Shown here in pieces: positions 34,697 through 44,083 of a stretch of DNA of 64,000 nucleotides. The stretch comes from Planctomycetaceae bacterium (GTDB lineage: Bacteria > Planctomycetota > Planctomycetia > Pirellulales > Pirellulaceae), in assembly GCA_002724245.1 (NCBI GenBank), contig PBOG01000062.1:21909-85908 (forward strand), given 5' to 3'. The notes below the pieces were generated by a model. That model saw nothing but the letters and a program-made list of their open reading frames with translations. It made no database searches and had not been told where the DNA came from. Within the stretch, counting starts at the first letter, position 1. Each line of letters opens with the position of its first letter. A program made the translations under genes and the position numbers.

Positions 34697-36604
34697 TTAG
34701 AGATAGCCGCTGGCCTGTAACCGGGTCCATGAGAAGATCGTCGCGACGAGCAGAAAAAACAGGCCTGCCAGGAAGAGCGCGATGCGACAAAACCAACCGG
34801 GACGCAGTTCTTTGGGTAACAAAATCAGATTGACCGCCAACGTGTGCAGGCAAGTAAATCCCAGGGCAAAGTTACTCAGCAGAGCGCTGATGAACAGGAG
34901 TGTCGTTGGTTCTTCAAGCGTCAGCATGATCACACCAAATGCGGCATAAGTCGCCAACACGCCAAAGTAGACGTAGCGAATTGACTTGGGGTCGAGTCGG
35001 CGAGCACGGGGACTGGCGATCCAGATGACATCCACCCAGCGGCGCAAGAATCCATCGGCTCCGGGTGTAACACCGGTTGCCAGCACAATGAATGCGCAGA
35101 ATAGCGATGCCATCCAGAAGAAGTTTCCCCATTGCGCACCGATGTTCTCCCGCAATCCGTTGGCGGTAAACAAAGCTGTCTGCCAGGTGTCGTCGACAAA
35201 GAAACCGCGCGGTAGAAACATGACGGACATCATTGCCGGTAAACCGACACCAACGAAACAACCGGGCATCCAGACCGCCCATTGATCCCGGGCGACATGC
35301 CAGAACCAGCGGCGCCAGCGTACCAATGACTCCGCGGTCGGTTCGAAGACGGTTCCCACGTGTGATAATTGCAGGTGACGCCCGCCAATAATACTGGGAA
35401 TGGCGCCGACATGTGCGCCCATTCCCCATCCCTGTTCACGGGTGTAGTTGCTGATCGCTGAATTACCGAGCCCACCGTTCCCAGAGATCGCGACCAGCGC
35501 GCAAAGAAACCCGATGATGGTCATGTCCATGACCGGGAGCTGACGACCCGTCAGCAAAGCGACCAGCACGTTGGCGACGTTTCCGCCGTCGCGAATACCA
35601 TCTCCATCGATGTCAACGAACCGATCGAGCTTGCCGTCACCATTGCGGTCGAGAGGGATTTCCTGGTCAGGGGTTCCGTCACCTGTCGTGTCGCAGGGGA
35701 GCACCGTGTCCGCCAGCGAGTCGCCGTCGAGATCAGGCCAGCGAATCGTGTTGCCGTTCTGCTGGACGGAGACCATGCGGTCTGGTTGTCCGTCGCCGTT
35801 AACGTCACTGGCATCGTCTTGCCCGTCGTCGTCTGTGTCAAAAACCAGAGCCAGTGATGGTTCGGCCACATCCAGCCGCTGGTCACCGTCCCAGTCCTCA
35901 CCCGCATCAAGAATGCCGTTGCCGTTGACATCCTCCGTGGTGCGAACAGGTACGGTGCCGAATTTAAAGAACCCACTGCCGATTTCGATCCAGTCCTGAC
36001 GCGTCGAAAACAGACAGGCCAGAATGATCAGGAAACCCATCACCAGGGTGATTTTTGCGGCCATCAACACCTTGATCGAGTTGTAGATTTTTCCACCGAT
36101 GATCAGCGGTACCATGGCCAACAGGAAGATTCCGATCGAAACGGACCGGACGAGGAATTCATCGTCCGGATTTGCTGCTGGATTGGGGATTTCACCGCGG
36201 ACCATGGCGACCAGCGGTGGTGCGCCGGCGGCAGCCAGAAAGGGAAAGAACATATAGACGTCAAATAACAGGTAAATGACGAGCCAGAATCGGGGTCCCG
36301 GAAGCGTACGGAACTTGCCTGCGAAGATAGGTTCACCGGTGTACAGCGTGTAGCGGCTGACTTCGACGTTGTAGACGCATTGGCCGAGGATACTGAGCGT
36401 GGCCAGCCAAAGCAGGCTACCGCCATAGCGGGCAGTGATCACGGGGCCGGTAAGCCACTCTCCACCACCGATCGCAGCGCCGGCCATGAATAGCCCCGGC
36501 CCCAGCATGGTGGCGATGTTTTGCCAACGAAACACCGGTGGATCGGGCAATTCGTTCCGATTCCAAGGCGGCATCTGGGCTGATCCGACGTGCGGCATGG
36601 TCAA
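34697..36604 (-). CDS. Nramp-like transporter with calcium-type repeat insertion
   Basis: A 635-residue multi-pass membrane protein related to Nramp divalent-metal transporters. The first helix reads MLGPGLFMAGAAIGGGEWL; the canonical DPGN metal motif is replaced by GPGL, and the usual MPH of helix 6 is absent, so the transported ion is uncertain. After the fifth or so helix (ITLVMGFLIILACLF) residues 221-340 form a hydrophilic insert with eight Asp-rich loops such as DVNGNGILD, DVNGDGQPD, DRNGDGKLD and DIDGDGIRD, before membrane segments resume (VMDMTIIGFLCALVAI). The reading frame is intact across the insert. It is the first gene of a putative operon with VOC and SDR genes, and divergent from an aldolase gene. 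Confidence 0.85.
   Translation of the reverse strand: MTMPHVGSAQMPPWNRNELPDPPVFRWQNIATMLGPGLFMAGAAIGGGEWLTGPVITARYGGSLLWLATLSILGQCVYNVEVSRYTLYTGEPIFAGKFRTLPGPRFWLVIYLLFDVYMFFPFLAAAGAPPLVAMVRGEIPNPAANPDDEFLVRSVSIGIFLLAMVPLIIGGKIYNSIKVLMAAKITLVMGFLIILACLFSTRQDWIEIGSGFFKFGTVPVRTTEDVNGNGILDAGEDWDGDQRLDVAEPSLALVFDTDDDGQDDASDVNGDGQPDRMVSVQQNGNTIRWPDLDGDSLADTVLPCDTTGDGTPDQEIPLDRNGDGKLDRFVDIDGDGIRDGGNVANVLVALLTGRQLPVMDMTIIGFLCALVAISGNGGLGNSAISNYTREQGWGMGAHVGAIPSIIGGRHLQLSHVGTVFEPTAESLVRWRRWFWHVARDQWAVWMPGCFVGVGLPAMMSVMFLPRGFFVDDTWQTALFTANGLRENIGAQWGNFFWMASLFCAFIVLATGVTPGADGFLRRWVDVIWIASPRARRLDPKSIRYVYFGVLATYAAFGVIMLTLEEPTTLLFISALLSNFALGFTCLHTLAVNLILLPKELRPGWFCRIALFLAGLFFLLVATIFSWTRLQASGYL
35585..35944 (-). 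repeat. Eight DxDxDG-type calcium-binding loop repeats inside the transporter
   Basis: This segment codes residues 221-340 of the Nramp-like protein. Asp-rich loops start near residues 225, 237, 256, 267, 291, 305, 319 and 331, with the consensus D-x-[DN]-G-[DN]-G-x-x-D. This is the pattern of thrombospondin type 3, dockerin and EF-hand-like calcium sites, normally found in extracellular proteins. Spacing is irregular (about 11-24 residues). Confidence 0.85.
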
Positions 36605-36755
36605 AGCCTCGGTAGTCGAACAAGACGGGCACTTCCAGTGGAACGAATCTACCCGCTGGTCAGCGAGAGCGAAAGCGTTTGATTGCCTGCCAGGCGTTTT
36701 TCGTGGACAATTCCTGCATTCACTACCGCATCATAAATAGTCAGGTGACAGAGAC

Positions 36756-37520
36756 GTGCACGATAATACAACCCGCCAGAAGCTGCTGAACGGTGAGGCG
36801 ACGATCGGTTCTTTCCTGGGGCTGGGAAGTCCCCATATTGCTGAGATGCTGGGGCACGCCGGATTCGATTGGCTGGTCCTGGAAACTGAGCACTCGGCCG
36901 TGGAAAGTGAACGTGTAGAGCAGATGATGATGGGTGTCAGCGGCACGGCTGCGACGCCTATCGTTCGTGTGACCCGCGCCGACCCCCTCGAGATCGGACG
37001 TGTCCTGGATGTGGGCGCTATGGGAGTCCTGGTGCCGATGGTACGGACGGCGCGAGAGGTACACGTCATTGTAGATGCGACCCGGTATCCGCCGGCGGGG
37101 ACGCGCGGTTTCGGACCGCTGCGAGCATCCCGGTATGCACTCGATTACGAGGATTATCTGAATCGGGCGAATGACCAGCTGATTGTGGCTGTGATCATCG
37201 AAACGGCTGAAGCGATCGAGAATATTGATGAGATTGCCGCTGTCCCTGGACTCGATGTGATGTTTTTAGGGCTCTATGATCTTTGCCTGTCCTATGGATT
37301 GAATCCGAACCAGATGCCGTACCCGCAAATTGACGATTGCATTGATCGGGTTCTCGAAGCTGGCAAAGCACACCAGGTCGCCGTAGGCACGGGTGTGGGG
37401 TCTCCAGACGATTTACAAAGCCGAGCGCAGCAGGGGTTTCGTTTCTTGAGTTATGGAACGGATTATTTGATGCTGTCCGGTGCTGCGCGAACCGGCATTG
37501 AAGCATTTCGTAGCCTCTGA
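36756..37520 (+). CDS. HpcH/HpaI family aldolase
   Basis: A 254-residue class II aldolase of the HpcH/HpaI family (2-oxo-acid aldolases such as 4-hydroxy-2-oxoheptanedioate aldolase). Hallmarks are GSFLGLGSPHIAEMLGHAGF, LVLETEHSAVE with the catalytic His, GVLVPMVRTAREV, the GTRGFGPLRASRY loop and IIETAEAIENIDEIAAVPGLD with metal-binding Glu and Asp. It starts at GTG (36756) with AGG upstream. It is divergent from the transporter-VOC-SDR unit, and a shared catabolic role is possible but unproven. Confidence 0.9.
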   Translation: MHDNTTRQKLLNGEATIGSFLGLGSPHIAEMLGHAGFDWLVLETEHSAVESERVEQMMMGVSGTAATPIVRVTRADPLEIGRVLDVGAMGVLVPMVRTAREVHVIVDATRYPPAGTRGFGPLRASRYALDYEDYLNRANDQLIVAVIIETAEAIENIDEIAAVPGLDVMFLGLYDLCLSYGLNPNQMPYPQIDDCIDRVLEAGKAHQVAVGTGVGSPDDLQSRAQQGFRFLSYGTDYLMLSGAARTGIEAFRSL

Positions 37521-37697
37521 TTCCTGCTGCCATCGCCCAGTCGTCGAGTGGGTGTACAGATCCTCTGTCACCTGCTGACCCGCTGGATCCTTTGTGCAGG
37601 ATTGCGCTTCTGGAGCATGTCGTACACCCGGTCGATCTTGACTGGCCGTTGCCGCAACGCGTCAACGCGAAGGCCCACAGGAGCAGAAGAGTTGGCC

Positions 37698-39887
37698 TTA
37701 ACGGGGCGTGACCGTCAGGTACATCGGATTCGATGCGTAATTCGTCATAATTGAATAGGTAATGGGCACCCGGGCAAGTGCCGCGATAGGATGACGCTTC
37801 ACTAGCAGCGCCGTGGAGTTTGCTTCCAGCGTAATCTTTGCTTCCAGATCATCGCCCGTCAGCTTGGTTTCGCTACTGGCGGACATGGTGACGCCATTGG
37901 GTAACTGTTGTCCGTATTTGGTGGTGAAGAAAGAAAAGGCCATGTCGAGTAGCACCTGATCGGAGTACTCACTACTCCGCTGGATGCGAATGGTGATTTC
38001 GGCTGTGCCGCCGCGCGGTAAAGTAATTTCCTTCGGTTCGGCAGTGACTTTGGTCAGGTCGAGTGGTTGGGTTACCGCAAGTAACTGGGTTTTGATGGGC
38101 GCCCGGTAGAAGCGGCTGGCGCCGGCGCGTCGTAGCTCAGCGGTGACGTGGGCATGTCGCACTACGGTGATCGTTTTGTCGTTGGCTCGCGGAAGTTGGG
38201 CATGGCCGCTGATATGTACCAGCGCCGCGTTGATCGGCGCATCGGGAGCCGCGGAGAAAATCAAACTGCAGTGATTCATGCCAGAAGGTATGGTTACGGG
38301 CGTTAATGAGACACCACGAGGAAGTCCAGTCGCCCGGATCTCCACAGCTCCGTCAAACCCATTCAATCGCTTGAGTTTGACGAACCAGATTGCCTGTCCG
38401 CCGGGCGCCAGCATCCCGTAGTAATACTCACCATGGATTTCGAAGTCGGGTCCACTCGGCTCAGCGTTCAAATGATAGGCAAAGCGATCACCACTGCGTC
38501 CCGTTAGATCGCGTACTGTTACGGTGTAGTCTCCATCAGCAGGTGACTGGAAATACAGTTTGGCATCCTTGGTAAAATAGCTGTCATCGTTACTGGCCAG
38601 TTCTTGGCCCTGGGAATCCAGCACCTTCAATACACTGTCGACGGCCAGTCCGCGACGTTGTGAATGGACTTCAAAAAGGGAGTACTCCCCCTTCCGGGAA
38701 GAAAAACGGAACGCGTGGGTTTCGTTCGGCCTGGTAAAGGAACCGGAAATTCCCAACGGCAATGAGATCGGATGTGGGGTGTTCGCGGTCAATCCAGTTG
38801 GCGCTACGATCTGCGGATGGGGGCTGACGAGTAACGCCACTGGATTGGAAGGTCTGCCAGACGCGGTGAGGCCACGCCAGAAATAACTGGCTGATGGCTG
38901 GCCAGGGAGGGCGGCAAGAAGGGTTTCGGGAATCTCGATCGCGTGGTTCTGCGGCGCCCTTGTTGCGGCGGACGGTGGCGTGGTTGCAATCGCGGGAGTG
39001 GAGCCGCTGCCGGAGCTGATGTTTTCCGGGCGGGAGAAGATCAAAGACGGTGTCTGACCGGTTCCATATGCCAACGGCTGACTGCCGTACGCGAAAGGGT
39101 CGTGTGACACTTCCACACAGTAGACGTAACGCGGGTCTCCCGCATAACGTGTATCGCGTACCTCGAGAACATAATCACCCGATTCTGGTAGTTTGACGTG
39201 CAGCATGGCGTCACCACCGATGTAATTGTCGTTTTGGGCGACGATCCGACCGTCTGGTCCGAACAACGTCAGCATCGCGTCCATCAAGTGGATTTTGGGA
39301 TAGCGGATCGCCATCGTGTGGATCGCCCGCGTGACGCGTTGTGCGAAAATCTGACAGACGAGATCCTGTCCGGCGCTGCCGTGGATACGGTAGTAGTCGA
39401 CATCCTCGAAGTCTGCGATCGTGCCGCAGATGGCGGTTGGGACTTGGACCGGCTGGGCCATCTGGCGGTTGTCATTGTCAGACGCACCTTCGATCGTTAC
39501 CGGGTGATCCGTGATCAACAGGTGGCCGACACTGGAGACGGATTGGCGCGTCGCGATCCGGTACTCATGCACGCCGGGCCGCTGGTCGTCGGGGATACGT
39601 ACACGGAACCGAAACGGTGTTCCGATATCGCCTTCTTCTGGATCCGCCCATTCGTCAGGCTTCTTTTTCGGTTCCGCGAACTCCATCTCGGGACCAGCGG
39701 GTGCGAAAAAGGCGGAGTGTGATTCGTTCAGAGTAAAATTGGACGACACCTCAATTTCACGGGTGGTGCCGCGCTGTACGGCAACAGGAAAGGTGCGCGT
39801 CAGCTGGCGAAAACTGATTTTTGATTCGGCATACAGCACGGCTGTGCCGTGCAGCAGCAGAAGCAGTGCCAGTGAAAAACGCGTCAT
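37698..39887 (-). CDS. Exported protein with two PPC domains
   Basis: A 729-residue exported protein, leader MTRFSLALLLLLHGTAVLYA. Two bacterial pre-peptidase C-terminal (PPC) domains are visible: one at about residues 150-255 (DFEDVDYYRIHGSAGQDLVC ... LPESGDYVLEVRDTRYAG) and one at about 385-490 (FRFSSRKGEYSLFEVHSQR ... SPADGDYTVTVRDLTGRSGD). The remainder is Ig-like (LPRGVSLTPVTIPSGMNHC). No protease domain is present, as is common in planctomycetes. It is the fourth gene of a minus-strand run with the TGA-containing protein, DUF1549/DUF1553 and DUF1501 genes, the gap to DUF1501 being 71 bp. Confidence 0.85.
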   Translation of the reverse strand: MTRFSLALLLLLHGTAVLYAESKISFRQLTRTFPVAVQRGTTREIEVSSNFTLNESHSAFFAPAGPEMEFAEPKKKPDEWADPEEGDIGTPFRFRVRIPDDQRPGVHEYRIATRQSVSSVGHLLITDHPVTIEGASDNDNRQMAQPVQVPTAICGTIADFEDVDYYRIHGSAGQDLVCQIFAQRVTRAIHTMAIRYPKIHLMDAMLTLFGPDGRIVAQNDNYIGGDAMLHVKLPESGDYVLEVRDTRYAGDPRYVYCVEVSHDPFAYGSQPLAYGTGQTPSLIFSRPENISSGSGSTPAIATTPPSAATRAPQNHAIEIPETLLAALPGQPSASYFWRGLTASGRPSNPVALLVSPHPQIVAPTGLTANTPHPISLPLGISGSFTRPNETHAFRFSSRKGEYSLFEVHSQRRGLAVDSVLKVLDSQGQELASNDDSYFTKDAKLYFQSPADGDYTVTVRDLTGRSGDRFAYHLNAEPSGPDFEIHGEYYYGMLAPGGQAIWFVKLKRLNGFDGAVEIRATGLPRGVSLTPVTIPSGMNHCSLIFSAAPDAPINAALVHISGHAQLPRANDKTITVVRHAHVTAELRRAGASRFYRAPIKTQLLAVTQPLDLTKVTAEPKEITLPRGGTAEITIRIQRSSEYSDQVLLDMAFSFFTTKYGQQLPNGVTMSASSETKLTGDDLEAKITLEANSTALLVKRHPIAALARVPITYSIMTNYASNPMYLTVTPR

Positions 39888-39958
39888 GCCAGTTTCCTAT
39901 CCCAGAGGGTAGATGAAGCTCTGCAATCCGCCGCCAGACAGATTGACACGGAGTGAAT

Positions 39959-41326
39959 CTAGAGCAGTTCCGTAATCGGATTTCCTTCATTGAGTCGCAT
40001 TGGTCGGCCGTTGCCGATCTGGTAGGTCGTCTCGCTGGGAATGCCCAATTTGTGATAGATCGTGGCCGCAATATCCCGCGGGTAATACTCTTTGCCAACG
40101 CTCTGGCCACCGATCGAATCCGTTTGTCCGACGATGGTTCCCACAGGGGTGCCGGCTCCGGCGAATACAGCGATTCCGGCGGATGCCCAGTGGTCGCGTC
40201 CCGCCGCCGGATTGATCGTGGGTGTGCGGCCAAAATCGGTGAGCCAGACGACCAGCGTCGTTTCCAGTAAACCCCGTTGCTTGAGATCCAGTAGCAATGC
40301 GGTGAACCCCTGGTCGACGGGCGGAGTCAATTCGCGCAGGCGAGTAAAGTTGTCACGGTGCGTATCCCAATCTCCGTCACTGACTGTGACAAATCGCGAT
40401 CCTGCTTCGATCAGTCGTCGGGCGAGCAGGCAGCTCTGACCGAACGTCGTGCGTCCGTATGCATCGCGAGTGCCATCCGTTTCGCGATCGAGGTCGAAAG
40501 CGCGTTGTGTGGCGGGTGAGGTGACCATGGCGAATGCGTTCTCGTAGTACGCATCCAAAGCGTCTAGAACCGCAGGCTGGCGGTCGAGGTCACGTTGGAA
40601 CCGGTCGATCGTACTCAAAGCTTCACGCCGTAACCGGACTCGGTCTAAACTCATGCCTCCCGGTGGCGTCAGGTCCCGCACGGAGAACTCCGGTTCGTTG
40701 GCATCGGCGTGGATCTCAAAAGGGTTGTGGGCGATGCCCAGGTACCCCGCAGTACCCCCCAAGAACTTGCGATCGACTTCGTTGCCGAGTTGTACGAACG
40801 GCGGCATGTTGTCGCGATAACCACGTTCCTTGGCAACGACTGAGCCGTAACACGGATAGGTGATGTTCGGGTTCATCTGCCAGCCGGACATCATGATCGC
40901 GTCTGCAGTACCATGGGCGCCGTTGATGGAGTTCAAGTTGCGGACGACGCTGAACTGTTCCGCATGGCGAGCAAAATGCGGTACCAGGTCGGTGAACTGG
41001 ACCCCTGGCAGCGTCGTGTCGATCGCCTTGAATTCGCCCCGCACCTCGGCTTTCGCATCCGGCTTGGGGTCCAGCGTGTCATGGTGACTGGTTCCGCCAC
41101 GGGTCCAAACCAGAATGCAATTCGTCTGGGAGCGGTTGTTCAAGTCCGCGGCCTGGGCCTCTTGGCGCAACAGCCCTGGCAGTGTGGCACCGATCCCCGC
41201 GAGTCCACCAACTTGGAGCAGGAAATGCCGACGGTTTTTTGCGGCCCGATTTTTTGCGGCACAGTTTGTTGTGGCACAGTTTGTTGTGGCACAGTCAGCG
41301 GTTGTGCTGGGGTATAGATCTAGCAT
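39959..41326 (-). CDS. DUF1501 protein with pentapeptide repeat before its Tat motif
   Basis: A 455-residue DUF1501 protein. The N-terminus is unusual: DCATT, NCATT, NCAAK and NRAAK run in tandem at residues 11-30 and lead into NRRHFLLQVGGLAGIG, the twin-arginine leader. Core motifs are TNCILVWTRGGTSHHDTLD, SRFVTVSDGDWDTHRDN, TLVVWLTDFGRTPTINPAAG and RDHWASAGIAVFAGAG. It follows the DUF1549/DUF1553 gene by 57 bp. It should be exported folded by Tat; substrate unknown. Confidence 0.93.
   Translation of the reverse strand: MLDLYPSTTADCATTNCATTNCAAKNRAAKNRRHFLLQVGGLAGIGATLPGLLRQEAQAADLNNRSQTNCILVWTRGGTSHHDTLDPKPDAKAEVRGEFKAIDTTLPGVQFTDLVPHFARHAEQFSVVRNLNSINGAHGTADAIMMSGWQMNPNITYPCYGSVVAKERGYRDNMPPFVQLGNEVDRKFLGGTAGYLGIAHNPFEIHADANEPEFSVRDLTPPGGMSLDRVRLRREALSTIDRFQRDLDRQPAVLDALDAYYENAFAMVTSPATQRAFDLDRETDGTRDAYGRTTFGQSCLLARRLIEAGSRFVTVSDGDWDTHRDNFTRLRELTPPVDQGFTALLLDLKQRGLLETTLVVWLTDFGRTPTINPAAGRDHWASAGIAVFAGAGTPVGTIVGQTDSIGGQSVGKEYYPRDIAATIYHKLGIPSETTYQIGNGRPMRLNEGNPITELL
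41237..41296 (-). repeat. 15-bp tandem repeat in the signal region of a DUF1501 gene
   Basis: Four 15-bp units code DCATT-NCATT-NCAAK-NRAAK. The two outer-most (5') units are nearly identical at DNA level and the other two differ by few bases. This has the form of a minisatellite that could gain or lose units in frame. Confidence 0.8.
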
Positions 41327-41383
41327 GGTCTGGCCTGTGTGATTGGGTGAACAATCGTTCGGTGTGCGCTGTCCTGGTACGGA

Positions 41384-43966
41384 TTAGTGATTCAGTAGAA
41401 ATTCCCGACTGTTGCAGAGCGCCCAGAGTATGTTTTCGAGGCCTTCGCGGCGCGTCGCCGATTGTCCGATGAGACGCTGGCAGTTCCTGGTTTCTTCGTC
41501 GCTGGGGATGCGAGAGAACGTCACCAGGTACAGCTCGCGGATCGCCTGGCCGTCGGTGATCCCGCGTTTGATCAATTGCGTAATGCGCCCTTTTTCGTCG
41601 GCCAGCTTTTGTTGCAGCAGTGCGCCATTGGCCAGGTGCAGGACTTGAGCGATGTTGGGCTCAGCAGTCCGCTCGCATTCACAATGCGTTAAACGTTGCG
41701 GGCGACCCAGGGTGTCGAGAAAGTAAGATTCGAAGTTCGGGTCAGGAAGTTCAATGGCGCGGGTGCCGAGTGGCACATCCGGAAAAGCCTCACGAGTGCC
41801 GCAGGCTGAGTTGATGGCATCCAGTAGAACTTCTGCCGGCAATCGTTTGACATTGTAGTGCGTGTAGAAGCGTGTCTGGTTCAGGTTTTCCTGTCGTGGT
41901 GTACCACGGAGTTGATAGACACGTGAGTTGAGGATGCTGCGTAATAGCTGCCGTAGATCGTACCCACTGTCGACGAGATGTTCTGCCAGCGCGTTGAGCA
42001 GTTCTGGGTTGGAAGGTGGATTGGTGGAACGCATGTCATCTACCGGGTTGACGACCCCGGTGCCAAGCAAATAACCCCAGATGCGGTTCGCCATGCTGCG
42101 GGCGAAACGGCGGTCTTGGGGATCGAGTAACCAGTCGACCAGGGGCTGGCGGAGATCGACGACCGTGGACGCGTCGATCGGATCGGCGAGCAGCGGCGTG
42201 GGCGGAACAACCTGGCCGGTACGTGGGTGACGAATTTCACCGGTAGACTTGAGGCTGACTACCGCGTCGAATCCGAGTTCTCCAAAGGCATCGCTCGTCT
42301 TGCTTTGTAGACGTGTAAAGAACGCGGCCAGTCCATAGTAGTCAGCCTGGCTGTAGACCTCGAACGGGTGATGATGGCAGCGAGCGCACTGCAAACGCAC
42401 ACCCAAAAACACCTGGGCCGTGGTTTCTGCCAGGTCGGTGGCCGGTGCGACACGGGCGTTGTCGGTAGGGCGTGGCGAGTAGGCGATGTAGTTTACGGGA
42501 CCATTCTCGAAAATCGATCCCTGGGCGGTGATCAGTTCGCGCGCTAAATGGTCCAGTGGTTTGTTTTTCCGGAGTGCCTGCTTGAGCCAGTTGTGCAGTG
42601 CCCACATGCCACTGTCGCCGGCCGTTTTACGATTGTTGCGCAGCACGTCCCCCAACTTGAGCGTCCAATAAGAACTGAAGTTTTCACGGTGTTGCGTGCG
42701 GTCACCGATTGGGTTCAATCCCAGGATCTCGTCAACCAGGCGGGCTCGTTTTTGTGGGTGTTCAGATGTCAGGAACGTGGTGGCTTGCTCCAGAGTGGGG
42801 AGCGTGCCGAGGCAGTCCAGGAATGCACGCCGCATGAATTCTGCGTCACTGCACAAATCGGCAGGAGAGATTCCCAGACGCTGCCATTGCGTTTGTACTG
42901 CGTTGTCTATCCAGTTATGCGGTTTCCAGTTCGCGAGATTGACATCAGTGGAATAGGGAGAGACGATTTGGGCCACGGTTGTTTGGCCACGGTAGCGGAC
43001 CATGATGCCGGACTGACCTGGTCCAACGATCGTACAGTGGCCCGCCTCTGTCACGTTGACTACGCCATCGTCCAAACTGTCGAACCGGGATAGTAGCGTA
43101 ACGTCGTGTCGGCGTTGGTCTCGGTAATACGCTACCACGCGCAGTTGCTGTGTCTGGCCGCTGCGGTATTGGCGGATTCCAGGAGTAACGACCAGTTTTT
43201 GCAGGCGTTCATCAGAAACGACAGGCGCAGGGTCTTCCGAGGACGCAGGGTCTTCCGAGGACGGAGGTGGGGCTCCGGCTGCGATCCAGGTGCGGAGCGC
43301 CTGAAACCCGTATGATTGTCGCGACAGTCTGCGTCCTCCCCCGTGCGGTATTTGCAGTGTTGGTTTTTGCAGCAGGAGGCTTTTGTCAGCAGCGATCGGT
43401 GTGATGCGACGCTGCTGGAACTGACGGGCAATGGCCAGATAGTCCGCGTCGCTGTCATAGCCGAAGACCGATAGCTTGAATTGTCCTTTGCCGAACTGGG
43501 AAGCGTGGCAGGCACCTTGATTGCAACCTGCCTTGGTGAGCGCGGGAAGCACATGGTCACGGAAGCTGGCAGGCCTGGCATTGGACCAACGGATTTCCAC
43601 CGGAACACGTATCGAGGTGTTCTGGTGCTGGATTTCGATCTCGCCGATACCTTCGCGAAGTGGGGTGACTAGCCCGGTGTCGCTGACGGAAAGCAAATCG
43701 CCCGGCAAGCAGCGGCAGGTCACGGACCGCGTGACGTCAAAAGGTGCATTCTGCGCGTCCTGTGCTGTGACAACGAGTTGTACACGTGCGAGAGGGCCAG
43801 CCAACCGAATCTCATGTGGTTCGGCGCGTAGTGTGGGCGTTTTCTCAGCGGTCAGAGCAGTGGTAGCAACACAGGACACCAAGAACGCTACGTACCACGC
43901 GCCTCGTAGCACTGAAGAGCGTCGAAGTATCAGGTGGTGTTGAAGTACTGGGTCGCAGGTTTTCAT
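41384..43966 (-). CDS. DUF1549/DUF1553 protein with N-terminal Ig-like domain
   Basis: An exported protein of about 860 residues; the ATG at 43966 gives a leader ending around FLVSCVATTALTA. A Big2-type Ig-like domain covers about residues 45-125. A cysteine motif CNQGACH (C-x4-C-H) then takes the place of the usual CxxCH. DUF1549 follows (VDEILGLNPIGDR ... LQCARCHHHPFEVYSQADYY, with a CxxCH), then DUF1553 (FARSMANRIWGYLLGTGVVN) to the C-terminus. It lies between the TGA-containing Trx-like gene (117 bp upstream) and DUF1501 (57 bp downstream). Confidence 0.92.
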   Translation of the reverse strand: MKTCDPVLQHHLILRRSSVLRGAWYVAFLVSCVATTALTAEKTPTLRAEPHEIRLAGPLARVQLVVTAQDAQNAPFDVTRSVTCRCLPGDLLSVSDTGLVTPLREGIGEIEIQHQNTSIRVPVEIRWSNARPASFRDHVLPALTKAGCNQGACHASQFGKGQFKLSVFGYDSDADYLAIARQFQQRRITPIAADKSLLLQKPTLQIPHGGGRRLSRQSYGFQALRTWIAAGAPPPSSEDPASSEDPAPVVSDERLQKLVVTPGIRQYRSGQTQQLRVVAYYRDQRRHDVTLLSRFDSLDDGVVNVTEAGHCTIVGPGQSGIMVRYRGQTTVAQIVSPYSTDVNLANWKPHNWIDNAVQTQWQRLGISPADLCSDAEFMRRAFLDCLGTLPTLEQATTFLTSEHPQKRARLVDEILGLNPIGDRTQHRENFSSYWTLKLGDVLRNNRKTAGDSGMWALHNWLKQALRKNKPLDHLARELITAQGSIFENGPVNYIAYSPRPTDNARVAPATDLAETTAQVFLGVRLQCARCHHHPFEVYSQADYYGLAAFFTRLQSKTSDAFGELGFDAVVSLKSTGEIRHPRTGQVVPPTPLLADPIDASTVVDLRQPLVDWLLDPQDRRFARSMANRIWGYLLGTGVVNPVDDMRSTNPPSNPELLNALAEHLVDSGYDLRQLLRSILNSRVYQLRGTPRQENLNQTRFYTHYNVKRLPAEVLLDAINSACGTREAFPDVPLGTRAIELPDPNFESYFLDTLGRPQRLTHCECERTAEPNIAQVLHLANGALLQQKLADEKGRITQLIKRGITDGQAIRELYLVTFSRIPSDEETRNCQRLIGQSATRREGLENILWALCNSREFLLNH

Positions 43967-44083
43967 ACGCGCGCCTGAAGGGGCTATCCTACGACTTTGA
44001 GTGTAGCCGAGCCTTTTGGAAACGACAATCTGGACTGATGAACGATCCGGTTTGTCAGTCGTCTCCCGTGGTGCCCAGCTCAT

